Assembly (NCBI GenBank): GCA_015064805.1
Contig: SVRN01000004.1
Location: forward strand, 1 to 64,000
Direction: 5' to 3'
DNA length: 64,000 nucleotides
Source: Oscillospiraceae bacterium
GTDB taxonomy: Bacteria; Bacillota; Clostridia; Oscillospirales; CAG-272
Made by a program: the position numbers and the translations under genes. Below are positions 40,342-48,730 of the stretch, piece by piece; within the stretch, counting starts at the first letter, position 1, and each line of letters begins with the position of its first letter. Below the pieces are notes generated by a model. That model made no database searches and was not told the DNA's origin. It saw only the letters and a list, made by a program, of their open reading frames with translations.

Positions 40342-41709
40342 TCACCCTCCCGTTCGCTCTGCCAAGCCTTGCTCGCGCACGACCGCCATCAGTTCCTCGA
40401 TCGTCCGGCGGCAGAGGTCCTCGTCCTGCGCTTCTACCATCAGCCGAACGACGGGCTCGGTGCCGCTTGGCCGCATCAGCACCCGCCCGCGCTCGCCAAG
40501 CGACTGCTTTGCCGCTTCCAACGCATTCAAAAGCGTGGTATTGGCGGTGAAGGCGGCCTTGTTTTTCGTTCTTACGTTGCGATGCTCTTGCGGATACAAT
40601 CGCATATCGGCGCTCAGGCGGGAGAGCGGGAGCTTACGCTCCATCATGACCTCCATGAGTGAAATGGCGGTCAGGATCCCGTCGCCCGTGGAGGCGTAGG
40701 GGCGCAGGATGATATGCCCCGATTGCTCGCCCCCGAGGCTGTAGCCCTCGCGGTTCATGGCCTCGTAAACATATTTATCCCCGACGGCCGTCTGAATATG
40801 AGCAATGCCCTTGTCCCCCAGCGCGCGGTAGAGCCCCATGTTGGACATGACGGTCGTGACGACGGTGTTGCCTGCCAGCATCCCACGCCGAAGCCATTCG
40901 CAAGCGAGTATGTAGAGAATGTGATCGCCCGTCAGCACGCGTCCCTGCTCGTCGACGGCCAGACAGCGATCGGCGTCGCCGTCAAAGGCAAAGCCTGCGT
41001 CCAGGTGATTGCTCTGTACGAAGGCGGCAAGACGCTCGATGTGCGTAGAGCCGACGCCCTCGTTGACGTTCAGACCGTTTGGGGTGTTGCCGATGCAATA
41101 GACCTTAGCACCCAGTGCAGCGAACACGCTCTCACCGATCATCCAGGCGCTCCCGTTGGCGCAGTCCAGCCCCAGACGCAGACCCTTGTAGGAATTGCGG
41201 GCGATCGAGATCAGATAGGCAAGATAGCGATTGCGCCCCGCGCTGTGGTCGATGACCTGACCAATGTCAGCGCCCTTGGCGCGCGGCAGTAGGGCGTCGT
41301 GCGGGTCGGGCGTGTCGAGAAAGGCTTCGATCTCGTCGAGCAGCTCACTTTCCATTTTCTCGCCATTGCGATTGACCAGCTTGATGCCGTTGTCGGAAAA
41401 GGGATTGTGCGAGGCCGAGATCATCACGCCGCAGTCCATGTCGTCCTTGCGGGTGATGAAGGATACGCTGGGGGTCGTGGTGACGTGCAGCATGAAGGCG
41501 TCCGCGCCCGAGGCGGTCAGCCCCGCTGCCAGCGCGTATTCGAGCATATAAGACGAGCGCCGCGTGTCCTTGCCGACGGCAATGCGGGGGCGGTGAGCGT
41601 CTGCTTGATAATAATGACCGAGAAAACGGCCGATGCGATAGGCGTGGTGTGCCGTCAGCGCGCCGCCCGCCTCACCGCGAAAGCCGTCCGTTCCGAAATA
41701 ATGGGACAT
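40342..41709 (-). CDS. glmM: Phosphoglucosamine mutase
   Basis: 455 aa. Interconverts GlcN-6-P and GlcN-1-P for peptidoglycan precursors. Start MSHYFGTDGFRGEAG with GGGAGG upstream. Catalytic phosphoserine in VMISASHNPFSDNG, metal loop FAFDGDADRC, sugar loop GGEQSGH, phosphate-binding RPSGTEPVVR. Could also act on phosphohexoses, but the motifs fit GlmM. Confidence 0.93.
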   Translation of the reverse strand: MSHYFGTDGFRGEAGGALTAHHAYRIGRFLGHYYQADAHRPRIAVGKDTRRSSYMLEYALAAGLTASGADAFMLHVTTTPSVSFITRKDDMDCGVMISASHNPFSDNGIKLVNRNGEKMESELLDEIEAFLDTPDPHDALLPRAKGADIGQVIDHSAGRNRYLAYLISIARNSYKGLRLGLDCANGSAWMIGESVFAALGAKVYCIGNTPNGLNVNEGVGSTHIERLAAFVQSNHLDAGFAFDGDADRCLAVDEQGRVLTGDHILYILACEWLRRGMLAGNTVVTTVMSNMGLYRALGDKGIAHIQTAVGDKYVYEAMNREGYSLGGEQSGHIILRPYASTGDGILTAISLMEVMMERKLPLSRLSADMRLYPQEHRNVRTKNKAAFTANTTLLNALEAAKQSLGERGRVLMRPSGTEPVVRLMVEAQDEDLCRRTIEELMAVVREQGLAERTGG

Positions 41710-41807
41710 AATGGTACCTCCCGAGTTTTTTTCACTACAAAGTATAGCGATCCTGCGTCGTTTGGTTCCAAACGTTTTGCGCCAAGATTGCGGCGGACGA
41801 ACAAAAA

Positions 41808-41839
41808 GCCCCTGCATGTGATTTGACACGCGCAGGGGC
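41808..41839 (-). terminator. Terminator of the transketolase N-subunit gene
   Basis: GCCCCTGC / GCAGGGGC stem with inner pairing and a U5 run on the minus strand (A5 at 41803-41807). Confidence 0.8.
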
Positions 41840-41857
41840 ACGTTTATTTCATTGAGA

Positions 41858-42697
41858 TCAGTCGATCAGCTGGGCTTGCAGCTCGCAAAGCGCCTGCTCG
41901 CACTGTGCGTCCTTGGGAGCAGCACCGTGCCACTCGACGCGGTTTTCCATGAAGGAAACGCCTTTACCCTTGACCGTCTTTGCGATGATGGCGGTGGGCT
42001 TGCCTACGACCGTGCGCGCCTCGTCAAAGGCGGCGGACAGAGCGGCGATGTCGTGGCCGTCGACCACGATGGTGTGAAGACCGAACGCCTGCAGCTTTTC
42101 GGGGTAGGGGGTGGGGTTGAGCACCTGCTCGATCTCACCGTCGATCTGCAGACCGTTCCAGTCGAAAACGACGCACAGGTTGTCCAGCTTTCTGTGAGCG
42201 GCCAGCATGAGCGCCTCCCAGATCTGACCCTCCTGCGACTCACCGTCACCGACGATGGCGTAGGTGCGATAGGACTTGCCCTGCATCTTGGCGGAAATGG
42301 CCATACCGCAAGCGGCGGACAGACCCTGACCCAGCGAGCCGGTGGTCATATCAACGCCGGGGACGTGGCCAAGGCTGGGGTGACCCTGCAGATGGGAATC
42401 GGCACGGCGCAGCGTGGTCAGCTCCTCGCGGGGGAAGAAGCCGCGCTCGGCAAGAGCGGCGTACAGCGCGGGAGCGGCGTGACCCTTGGACAGCACCAGA
42501 CGGTCGCGATCGGCGTCGTCGGGCTTTTGGGGATCGATATTCATTTCTTCAAAATACAGATACGCCATGATATCGGCGATGGACAGCGAGCCGCCGGGGT
42601 GACCGGACTTGGCGCTGTGAGTTTCCTTGATGATGTCCATGCGGATGGTCGTGGCGATGTTTTTGAGTTCTTTTTCGGTGTGATTGCGCAATGCCAT
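41858..42697 (-). CDS. Transketolase, N-terminal (TPP-binding) subunit
   Basis: 279 aa. Covers only the first half of a transketolase: HSAKSGHPGGSLSIADI, LSKGHAAPALYAAL, and the TPP/Mg motif GDGESQEGQIWEAL...LDNLCVVFDWNGLQIDG. Split transketolases need a C-terminal pyrimidine-binding subunit, usually encoded by the next gene; here a terminator and glmM follow instead. RBS GAGGAGGCTGCCC. Confidence 0.92.
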   Translation of the reverse strand: MALRNHTEKELKNIATTIRMDIIKETHSAKSGHPGGSLSIADIMAYLYFEEMNIDPQKPDDADRDRLVLSKGHAAPALYAALAERGFFPREELTTLRRADSHLQGHPSLGHVPGVDMTTGSLGQGLSAACGMAISAKMQGKSYRTYAIVGDGESQEGQIWEALMLAAHRKLDNLCVVFDWNGLQIDGEIEQVLNPTPYPEKLQAFGLHTIVVDGHDIAALSAAFDEARTVVGKPTAIIAKTVKGKGVSFMENRVEWHGAAPKDAQCEQALCELQAQLID

Positions 42698-42788
42698 GGG
42701 GCAGCCTCCTCGTATTAGAGAGTTTCTATAGATATATTATAATGGGAAAGGGGGAGAAAGTCAAGGGGTAAGGCGGGGAAAAGGGGGG

Positions 42789-43352
42789 ATTAGCTAAACT
42801 TTTCACAACTTCGTAGCCGGGCTCACACTGCTTCGCGCGTTCGCTGTACCGGCTTTGGTTGTCACTTCTTGTCTCGTGACAAGAAGTAACCAAGAAACAC
42901 GCCCAGGCGTTCCCCCTGGGAACCCCCTCCATCCCTCCGGCCTTTCATGGCCGTCGGGGATTTTTGTTCAGCAAACCTTCTCCATCTGCGGGGCATATAT
43001 CCCACCCCGCAGATGGGTTGGCTTGGCAAAAGCTTTTGCTTTTCCGTTCTGTTTGAGATTCCGTCTATCACAGGGAACGAGGCAAAAATTATCGTCCTTT
43101 GCAAAAGCGGAGTCCGAGCAACTCCCGTGAGTGCGACTTTCTTTAAGTCGCGCTCGCAAAAGCTGAAGATGCTCACTTTTGCGTCGTGCTGCGCGCTTGC
43201 GCGCCCGCAAAGACGCACTGCGGGAATCCAAAGGGCATTAAGCCCTTTGGCGCGTTTCTTCCGCCACTTCTTGCCGCGCAGCAAGAAGTGGCATCAAAAC
43301 TGCACAGCGCACGCGCACGAAGTGCAGTGTGAGCGTCAAAAGAAGAAGTTGC
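42789..43352. repeat. Modular palindromic intergenic element, copy 6
   Basis: Left: TTAGCTAAA, GCGCGTTCGCTGTACCGGC, hairpin 1 (ACTTCTTGTC/GACAAGAAGT), hairpin 2 (CCCAGG-CGTTCC-CCCTGGG). The central part differs from other copies. Right half in reverse: hairpin 4 equivalent (GAGTGCGACTT/AAGTCGCGCTC), a TGAAGATG/CAAAAGCTGAA motif, CTGCGGGAATCCAAAGGGC-ATTA-AGCCCTTTGG, CCACTTCTTGC/GCAAGAAGTGG, and a CACAGCGCACGCGCACG end. Between the start of the transketolase gene and the end of the esterase gene. Confidence 0.8.
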
Positions 43353-43367
43353 CGAAAATTTAGAAAA

Positions 43368-44180
43368 TCAAAGCTCCTTCGCCCATCTCACCGCCAGATC
43401 AAACCATCCGGCCGCTATGGGATTCAACATCCCGGGACTGTTTACCCAAGTCCGCTCATCACACAGCGACAGCCCGTGCGCGCCGTGCGGATAAACGTGC
43501 AGCTCAAACGGAATATGATGCTTGGATAGCGCCGCGGCAAGCAACAGCGAGTTCTCGACCGGCACGCAGTTGTCGTCCGAGGTGTGCCACAAAAACGCGG
43601 GCGGCGTGGTCTCGTTGACGAAATTCTCCAGCGAGAAGGCCATCTGCTCCTCAAGCGTTGAATCCGCGCCCGCCAAGGCGAGGAAGGATCCTCTGTGCGC
43701 GTGCTCGCCCGCAGAAATGACGGGATAGCAGGGAAGCATGCCGTCGGGGCGCCCCATGCGGGCAGGAACGTCGCCAAAGGCGGCCTTGACCGCTTCGTGA
43801 TCCCAAAGAACGCCCGCCGCGGCGGCCGCATGACCGCCGGCTGAAAAGCCGGTGATAAAGATATGGTCGGGATCGACGTTGTATTCGCTTGCGTGCTCGC
43901 GGATGTGACGAATTGCCAGGCAGGCCTCGATCAGCGGCTCGTAATTTTTGGCGTGCTCGCCAACACCGTAGTGAAGGACGAAGGCCTGAAAGCCCTCAGC
44001 CAGCCAAGCAAGCGCGACGACCTCGTCCTCGCGATCGGACAAAAAGCCGTAGCCGCCGCCGGGGCAGACGATCATGGCGCGACGGGGCGTCGGGGGCACG
44101 CGCTCGATCTCGGTGTGCAGATAGACCGTCAGATCGGCGTTCGGATATTCGGGGAAAATGTGCAGCGTTTCAACCTTCAT
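43368..44180 (-). CDS. Alpha/beta-hydrolase (acetyl-esterase / BD-FAE type)
   Basis: 270 aa. Oxyanion-hole region VCPGGGYGFLSDRE, nucleophile elbow ITGFSAGGHAAAAAG, acid in HTSDDNCVPVENS and His in PHGAHGLSLC: a complete Ser-Asp-His triad. Similar to polysaccharide-deacetylating esterases of gut Firmicutes. No signal peptide. It follows ddl by 23 bp, so is probably in the prmC-ddl operon. RBS GGAGGAATC. Confidence 0.85.
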   Translation of the reverse strand: MKVETLHIFPEYPNADLTVYLHTEIERVPPTPRRAMIVCPGGGYGFLSDREDEVVALAWLAEGFQAFVLHYGVGEHAKNYEPLIEACLAIRHIREHASEYNVDPDHIFITGFSAGGHAAAAAGVLWDHEAVKAAFGDVPARMGRPDGMLPCYPVISAGEHAHRGSFLALAGADSTLEEQMAFSLENFVNETTPPAFLWHTSDDNCVPVENSLLLAAALSKHHIPFELHVYPHGAHGLSLCDERTWVNSPGMLNPIAAGWFDLAVRWAKEL

Positions 44181-44203
44181 TTTTTGATTCCTCCGCAAAA
44201 GCG

Positions 44204-45241
44204 TTATTTTTCAAAGGACAGACGGATGATCTCCTCGCACAGCGCGCCGTAGTCAAGACCGATCTCGTCGGCCATCTGGGGGAGCAGGCTGGTGGGGGTC
44301 ATGCCGGGCAGGGCGTTGGCCTCCAGACACCACATGACGTCCTCCTCATCCATGATGTAGTCGATGCGGGCGTAGCAGTCCAGATGCAATGCCTCAAACG
44401 CGCGAACGGTCGCCCTTTGTACCTTGATCGTCTGATCCTCGCGCAAGGGCGCGGGGCAAAGCTCAAGCGTCAAGCCGCCCTGATATTTGTTTTTGTAATC
44501 GTAAAAACCCTCTTTGGGGATGATCTCAATGGGGGGCAGTGCGCGGCCGCCGAGAATGCCGACGGTCAGCTCGCGTCCGACGATCTTTTTTTCAACGATC
44601 AATCGATCCTCCCACGCTGCACCCAGCGCAAGAGCGGCGTCCAGCTCGCTCTCGGTGTGCACGATGGAGACGCCCACGCTCGAGCCGCAGCTGCAAGGCT
44701 TGATCACGCAGGGGAGTCCGATCTCACGTAGCACGCGCGCCTTGGCATCCGTCTCATAGGCGGGGCGAACGATGATCCAATCGGGCGTGGCAACGCCTGC
44801 GGCACGAAGCAGGATCTTGGAGATCTCCTTGTCCATGGACAGCGCGGCCCCCAGCGAGCCCGTGCCCGTGTAGCGGATGCCGTTGCAATCCAAAAAGGCC
44901 TGCAGGCGACCGTCCTCGCCCATGCCGCCGTGAAGCGCGAGGAAAACGACGTCGGCGGCGCGGCAGATGGTCAACACGTTTTTGCCGACCAGCGCGTCAC
45001 CGTTGCCGCTCTGCACCTTGAGGGCTACCAGATCGGGCACCTCGGTGCTGACGGCGTGGTGATAGTCGCCCTCGCTGCGGAAAGCGGAAAGAGGATCGCC
45101 CTCAAGATCCATGCCGAGATAGACGTCAAGCAAGAGAACGCGGTGTCCGTTTTTCATCAGGGCGTTGGCAATCAAAGAGCCCGAGGTCAGCGAAACCTCG
45201 CGCTCGGGCGAAAGTCCGCCCGCTAAAACTACGATATTCAT
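44204..45241 (-). CDS. ddl: D-alanine--D-alanine ligase
   Basis: 345 aa ATP-grasp enzyme making D-Ala-D-Ala for peptidoglycan. NIVVLAGGLSPEREVSLTSG (N-terminal signature), LHGGMGEDGRLQAFLD, YTGTGSLGAALSMDKEISK, CVIKPCSCGSSVGVSIV, and EDVMWCLEANALPGMTPTSLLPQMA (C-terminal signature, metal ligands). RBS AAAGGAGC. Second gene after prmC. Confidence 0.93.
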   Translation of the reverse strand: MNIVVLAGGLSPEREVSLTSGSLIANALMKNGHRVLLLDVYLGMDLEGDPLSAFRSEGDYHHAVSTEVPDLVALKVQSGNGDALVGKNVLTICRAADVVFLALHGGMGEDGRLQAFLDCNGIRYTGTGSLGAALSMDKEISKILLRAAGVATPDWIIVRPAYETDAKARVLREIGLPCVIKPCSCGSSVGVSIVHTESELDAALALGAAWEDRLIVEKKIVGRELTVGILGGRALPPIEIIPKEGFYDYKNKYQGGLTLELCPAPLREDQTIKVQRATVRAFEALHLDCYARIDYIMDEEDVMWCLEANALPGMTPTSLLPQMADEIGLDYGALCEEIIRLSFEK

Positions 45242-45267
45242 AAAAGCTCCTTTGGTCAGTGAGATTA

Positions 45268-46113
45268 TTACAGTGTATGCGGCGGCGTGAGAACGGCCAT
45301 CCGCTCCTGCCCGCCAAGGTCGCGGTGGACGGTGCAGGCATCACCCGCCTCGGCCGCCAACGCGCGCAGGGCGTCGCCCTGGTCGTAGCCCATCTCGAAG
45401 ATGAAGCAGCCGCCTGCCTTCAGCGCGGCTCGATAGTCAGAACCTAAAATCATGCGGCGGTAAAAGATCAGCCCGTCCTCGCCGCCGTCCAGCGCGGCGC
45501 GGGGCTCAAAGGCCAGCTCGGGCGCGAGCGTGTCGATCACGGCAGGGGTGATGTAGGGCGGATTGGAAAGGATGGCGTCAAACGAGCCAAGCTCGGCCAT
45601 GAAATCGCCGCGCAACACGTCTCCTCGGATCAGCGTCAGCCGATCTTCGCCAACACCGTTGCGGCGGGCGTTGCGCTCGGCCAGCGATAGTGTGGCGTCA
45701 AACAGATCGACCGCCACGGCAGATAGATCGGGACGCTCGCAAAGCAGGGAAATGGCAATACAGCCGCTGCCCGTGCAAAGGTCGATGAAACGGCCGCCTT
45801 GGGGCAGTTTCCGCGCGGCGTAGTCGACGAGCAGCTCGGTGTCGGGGCGGGGAATCAGGCAATCGGGCGACACCTCGTATTCCTGCCGCCAAAAACCCCA
45901 CGTTCCTAAGATATACTGTAACGGGAATCGCGCGGCGCGCTGCTCGACCGCGCGCGAGAGCGCGCCTTCGGGGTCGGGAAGGGGAGCGTCTGCCATCTGC
46001 CGCAGGGCGAGCGGTGAAAGGGCGCAAAAATGCTCGGCCAGAAGCTGTGCCTCTCGGCGCGCGTCTTCAATGCCTGCCGCGGCAAGCCGCGCAGTAATAT
46101 CCTGCAATGTCAT
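45268..46113 (-). CDS. prmC: Release factor glutamine methyltransferase PrmC
   Basis: 281 aa. Methylates the GGQ glutamine of RF1/RF2. N-terminal helical domain, then LIPRPDTELLVDYA, SAM loop FIDLCTGSGCIAISL and catalytic NPPY (AILSNPPYITP). RBS GGGAGAAAAGG. First gene of the prmC-ddl-esterase operon. Confidence 0.94.
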   Translation of the reverse strand: MTLQDITARLAAAGIEDARREAQLLAEHFCALSPLALRQMADAPLPDPEGALSRAVEQRAARFPLQYILGTWGFWRQEYEVSPDCLIPRPDTELLVDYAARKLPQGGRFIDLCTGSGCIAISLLCERPDLSAVAVDLFDATLSLAERNARRNGVGEDRLTLIRGDVLRGDFMAELGSFDAILSNPPYITPAVIDTLAPELAFEPRAALDGGEDGLIFYRRMILGSDYRAALKAGGCFIFEMGYDQGDALRALAAEAGDACTVHRDLGGQERMAVLTPPHTL

Positions 46114-46146
46114 ACCTTTTCTCCCTTCTTGTGTGAATCTTTCCTT

Positions 46147-46175
46147 ATTATAACAGATTTCGCGGCGAATATCAA
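46147..46175 (-). promoter_or_regulatory. Promoter of the prmC operon
   Basis: Minus strand: TTGATA (46175-46170), 17 bp, TATAAT (46152-46147). Confidence 0.8.
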
Positions 46176-46228
46176 TAAATATGTTGGATTTTCGCGTCGA
46201 TCGACCTTGATATTTTGAAATGAAAGTA

Positions 46229-46257
46229 TTGACTTTTTGTCGAATATCCCGTATAAT
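46229..46257 (+). promoter_or_regulatory. Promoter of the E2-like gene
   Basis: TTGACT (46229-46234), 17 bp, TATAAT (46252-46257); a ~95-nt leader precedes the ATG. Confidence 0.8.
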
Positions 46258-46357
46258 GAAAAAAAGTAATACTTATGTAATACTTTGTTCACGAAGTCTG
46301 CCAAGACTTCCCCCTGGCAAAGAATTTTGCCGGCCACTATGAAAGGAGTACACCCCT

Positions 46358-47314
46358 ATGAACGACACCCAAACCACGGCAGTCGAGACGCCTGCAGAGC
46401 AGGAGTCCGCAATGCCTGCGACGGCCAAAGAGCGTTACGTTGCTCCCAAGCGTCGCCGCAGATGGGGCGACCGTAAGGATGGCCGCCGCCTGCGCACCAT
46501 CCAGCCCATGTCCCGTCTGATGCCCTTCATCATGCCCAAGAGAAGTGATGCCTGTAACATGTTTACCGACTCCTTCGACGTCACCGAGGCGGACAAGTAT
46601 TGCCGCCGCATGATCCGTGACGGCTACACCAATTTCAACTTCATGCACCTGCTCATCGCCGCCTACGTACGCGCCGTATCGCAGTATCCCGCCATCAACC
46701 GTTACGTCAGCGGCCAGCGCATCTTTGCGAGAACGGAGATCACGGTGGTCATGACCATCAAAAAGAGCATGAAGATCGACGAGCCCGACACCTGCATCAA
46801 GGTCACCTTCGCCCCCGACGATACGGCGGCCGAGATCTACGAGAAGTTCAATCAGATCGTGCAGGCAAATCAGGAGGACGCCGAGTCCAAGAGCGACTTT
46901 GATAAGATCATGGACTTCTTCACCAAGTTCCCCCGTCTCATTCTTCGCGGCGTGGTGGGGCTGGTCAAATGGTTTGACTACCACAGCGTGGTTCTCTTGC
47001 CCGATCTGCCTTTCTACGGCTCTATGATCATCACCAGCATGGGATCGCTCGGTATCCCCGCCATCTACCACCACATCTACGACTTTGGTAACCTGCCCGT
47101 TTTCCTGGCCTTCGGTAAGAAATATTACAAGCTGGTCATGGACCGTGAGGGCAACGTCTTCAAGCGCCGCCACGTCGACCTCAAGGTCGTCACCGACGAG
47201 CGTATCTGCGACGGCTTCTATTACGCCAGCGCATTCAAGTACATCAAAAAGCTCATCGAGCACCCCGAGGCACTGGACGAGCGCCCCGAAAAGGTCGTCG
47301 AGGACGTCGATTGA
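46358..47314 (+). CDS. Stand-alone E2/CAT-fold acyltransferase-like protein lacking the catalytic His
   Basis: 318 aa. Basic N-terminus (~45 residues), then a 2-oxoacid dehydrogenase E2 catalytic-domain-like region: MFTDSFDVTEADKYCRRM, NFNFMHLLIAAYVRAVSQYPAINRYV, MIITSMGSLGIPAIYHHIYDFGNLPVFLAFGK. No lipoyl or E3-binding domain. At the catalytic motif (DHRxxDG in E2) it reads DERICDG (residues 280-286, 47195-47215): His is replaced by Glu. It is probably not a normal acyltransferase. Own promoter and terminator; RBS AAAGGAGT. Confidence 0.78.
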   Translation: MNDTQTTAVETPAEQESAMPATAKERYVAPKRRRRWGDRKDGRRLRTIQPMSRLMPFIMPKRSDACNMFTDSFDVTEADKYCRRMIRDGYTNFNFMHLLIAAYVRAVSQYPAINRYVSGQRIFARTEITVVMTIKKSMKIDEPDTCIKVTFAPDDTAAEIYEKFNQIVQANQEDAESKSDFDKIMDFFTKFPRLILRGVVGLVKWFDYHSVVLLPDLPFYGSMIITSMGSLGIPAIYHHIYDFGNLPVFLAFGKKYYKLVMDREGNVFKRRHVDLKVVTDERICDGFYYASAFKYIKKLIEHPEALDERPEKVVEDVD

Positions 47315-47328
47315 CCTATATAAAAAGG

Positions 47329-47360
47329 AAGTCTTTTCGAGGGAAAAGGCTTCTTTTTTT
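47329..47360 (+). terminator. Terminator of the E2-like gene
   Basis: AAGTCTTTTC / GAAAAGGCTT stem and a T-run. Confidence 0.8.
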
Positions 47361-47410
47361 ATTTGGATTTAATTTCTACAAAAAAAGTATAATTATTTTT
47401 CAAAAACCTC

Positions 47411-47439
47411 TTGACAAATGCGCAAAAGTATACTATAAT
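47411..47439 (+). promoter_or_regulatory. Promoter of the Rrf2-rubrerythrin pair
   Basis: TTGACA (47411-47416), 17 bp, TATAAT (47434-47439); consensus in both boxes. Confidence 0.88.
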
Positions 47440-47475
47440 GGTAGTGTAATGAGGAACAGGACAGGAGGGAAGGCC

Positions 47476-47922
47476 ATGATCGGATTGACCAGAGAAGCAG
47501 ACGGCGCGTTGCGTATCGTTTGGCTGCTGGGCAAAACGGGCAAAGTGACCGATGCGGGTAGCATCGCCGAGCGCGTGGCAGTATCCCCAAAATTCACGCT
47601 GAAGATCTTGCGTCGGCTTTTGCAGGACGGCGTTGTCCGTGCACAGCGAGGCAAAAGCGGCGGCTACGCGCTGGCTCTGTCGCCGAGCGACATCACGGTG
47701 CGCCGCATCGTGGAGCTGATCGACGGGCCCATTGCCATCAACCGCTGCCAGGAGGAGGATTTCTTCTGTTCCCGTATGGGCTATGACAAAGGCTCTTGCC
47801 GTTTTCATTGCCTGTTTGCCGCCGTCAGCGCGCGTCTTGCTCGTGACCTTGAGGCGGTAACGCTGGAGATGATGCTCTCAGAGGAGCATTGTCCGAGTGA
47901 ATTTCTGATACCCAAAAAATAA
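47476..47922 (+). CDS. Rrf2-family transcriptional regulator
   Basis: 148 aa. Winged helix: [59 protein letters not shown] is the Rrf2 pattern. A Cys-rich segment ([25 protein letters not shown], four Cys) could bind an Fe-S cluster, making it a sensor of iron or oxidative stress. It lies upstream of the rubrerythrin gene and probably regulates it. RBS GGAGGGAAGG. Confidence 0.9.
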   Translation: MIGLTREADGALRIVWLLGKTGKVTDAGSIAERVAVSPKFTLKILRRLLQDGVVRAQRGKSGGYALALSPSDITVRRIVELIDGPIAINRCQEEDFFCSRMGYDKGSCRFHCLFAAVSARLARDLEAVTLEMMLSEEHCPSEFLIPKK

Positions 47923-47959
47923 AAATATATTTCATTTTATACTTAGGAGGATTTTGATC

Positions 47960-48547
47960 ATGAAAAAGTTTGTATGTCCCGTTTGCGGTTACGTCCATGA
48001 GGGTGAGAGCGCACCCGAGAAGTGCCCCGTTTGCAAGGTTCCCGGTTCCAAGTTCACCGAGGTCAAGGGTGAGATGAAGCTGGCCGCTGAGCACGAGTAC
48101 GGCGTATACGCCAAGACCGTCAAGAACAACCCCGACATCTCCGAGGAAGACAAGAAGTACATCTTCGAGCAGCTGATGGCGAACTTCCAGGGCGAGTGCT
48201 CCGAGGTTGGTATGTATCTGTGCATGGCTCGCATCGCACACCGCGAGGGCTATCCCGAGATCGGTCTGTACTGGGAAAAGGCCGCTTGGGAGGAAGCAGA
48301 GCACGCAGCAAAGTTTGCAGAGCTCCTCGGTGAGGATCTCGAGCCCAACATGAAGGCGACCACCAAGGATAACCTGAAGTGGAGAGTTGACTGCGAGTAC
48401 GGCGCAACCCAGGGTAAGTTCGACCTGGCCGCTTGCGCCAAGAAGAACGGTCTGGACGCCATCCACGACACCGTTCACGAAATGGCCAGAGACGAGGCTC
48501 GCCACGGCCGCGGTCTGGAAGGTCTGCTCAACAGATATTTCAAGTAA
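47960..48547 (+). CDS. Reverse rubrerythrin / NADH peroxidase-type ferritin-like protein
   Basis: 195 aa. The N-terminal rubredoxin-like domain ([22 protein letters not shown]) precedes a four-helix diiron domain with acidic/His ligands ([60 protein letters not shown]). This reversed order is typical of rubrerythrins that reduce hydrogen peroxide in anaerobes. 37 bp after rrf2. Its 3' end is duplicated at 49830-49909. Confidence 0.92.
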   Translation: MKKFVCPVCGYVHEGESAPEKCPVCKVPGSKFTEVKGEMKLAAEHEYGVYAKTVKNNPDISEEDKKYIFEQLMANFQGECSEVGMYLCMARIAHREGYPEIGLYWEKAAWEEAEHAAKFAELLGEDLEPNMKATTKDNLKWRVDCEYGATQGKFDLAACAKKNGLDAIHDTVHEMARDEARHGRGLEGLLNRYFK

Positions 48548-48548
48548 T
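48469..48548 (+). repeat. 80-bp direct repeat, copy A (rubrerythrin 3' end)
   Basis: Covers the last ~26 codons and stop of the rubrerythrin gene. 78 of 80 bases match copy B at 49830-49909; both differences are synonymous third positions (CTC/CTT and TTC/TTT). Confidence 0.93.
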
Positions 48549-48565
48549 ATAAACGTGCCTCCAAG

Positions 48566-48595
48566 GGGAGCAGATTTCGGTCTGCTCCCTTTTTT
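48566..48595 (+). terminator. Terminator of the rubrerythrin gene
   Basis: GGGAGCAGA / TCTGCTCCC (48566-48574, 48581-48589) and T6. Confidence 0.88.
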
Positions 48596-48617
48596 GGTTG
48601 GCTTTTTAAGCGAAGCA

Positions 48618-48646
48618 TTGACAGAGCTTCCGTATCATGCTATAAT
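48618..48646 (+). promoter_or_regulatory. Promoter of the acyltransferase gene
   Basis: TTGACA (48618-48623), 17 bp, TATAAT (48641-48646). Confidence 0.85.
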
Positions 48647-48730
48647 TAATAAAAGATGATAAGCTTTTCATTATGAAGATTGTGCTGATATATGGAATCC
48701 GGTTTTTATTCTATCATAGGGAGATGAAAA

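Noticed and set aside
45273..45287. Shared string TGTATGCGGCGGCG near 32254, 45273 and (partly) 52062
   Set aside because: 14 bp shared by two sites is expected by chance in 64 kb of GC-rich sequence, and flanks do not align.
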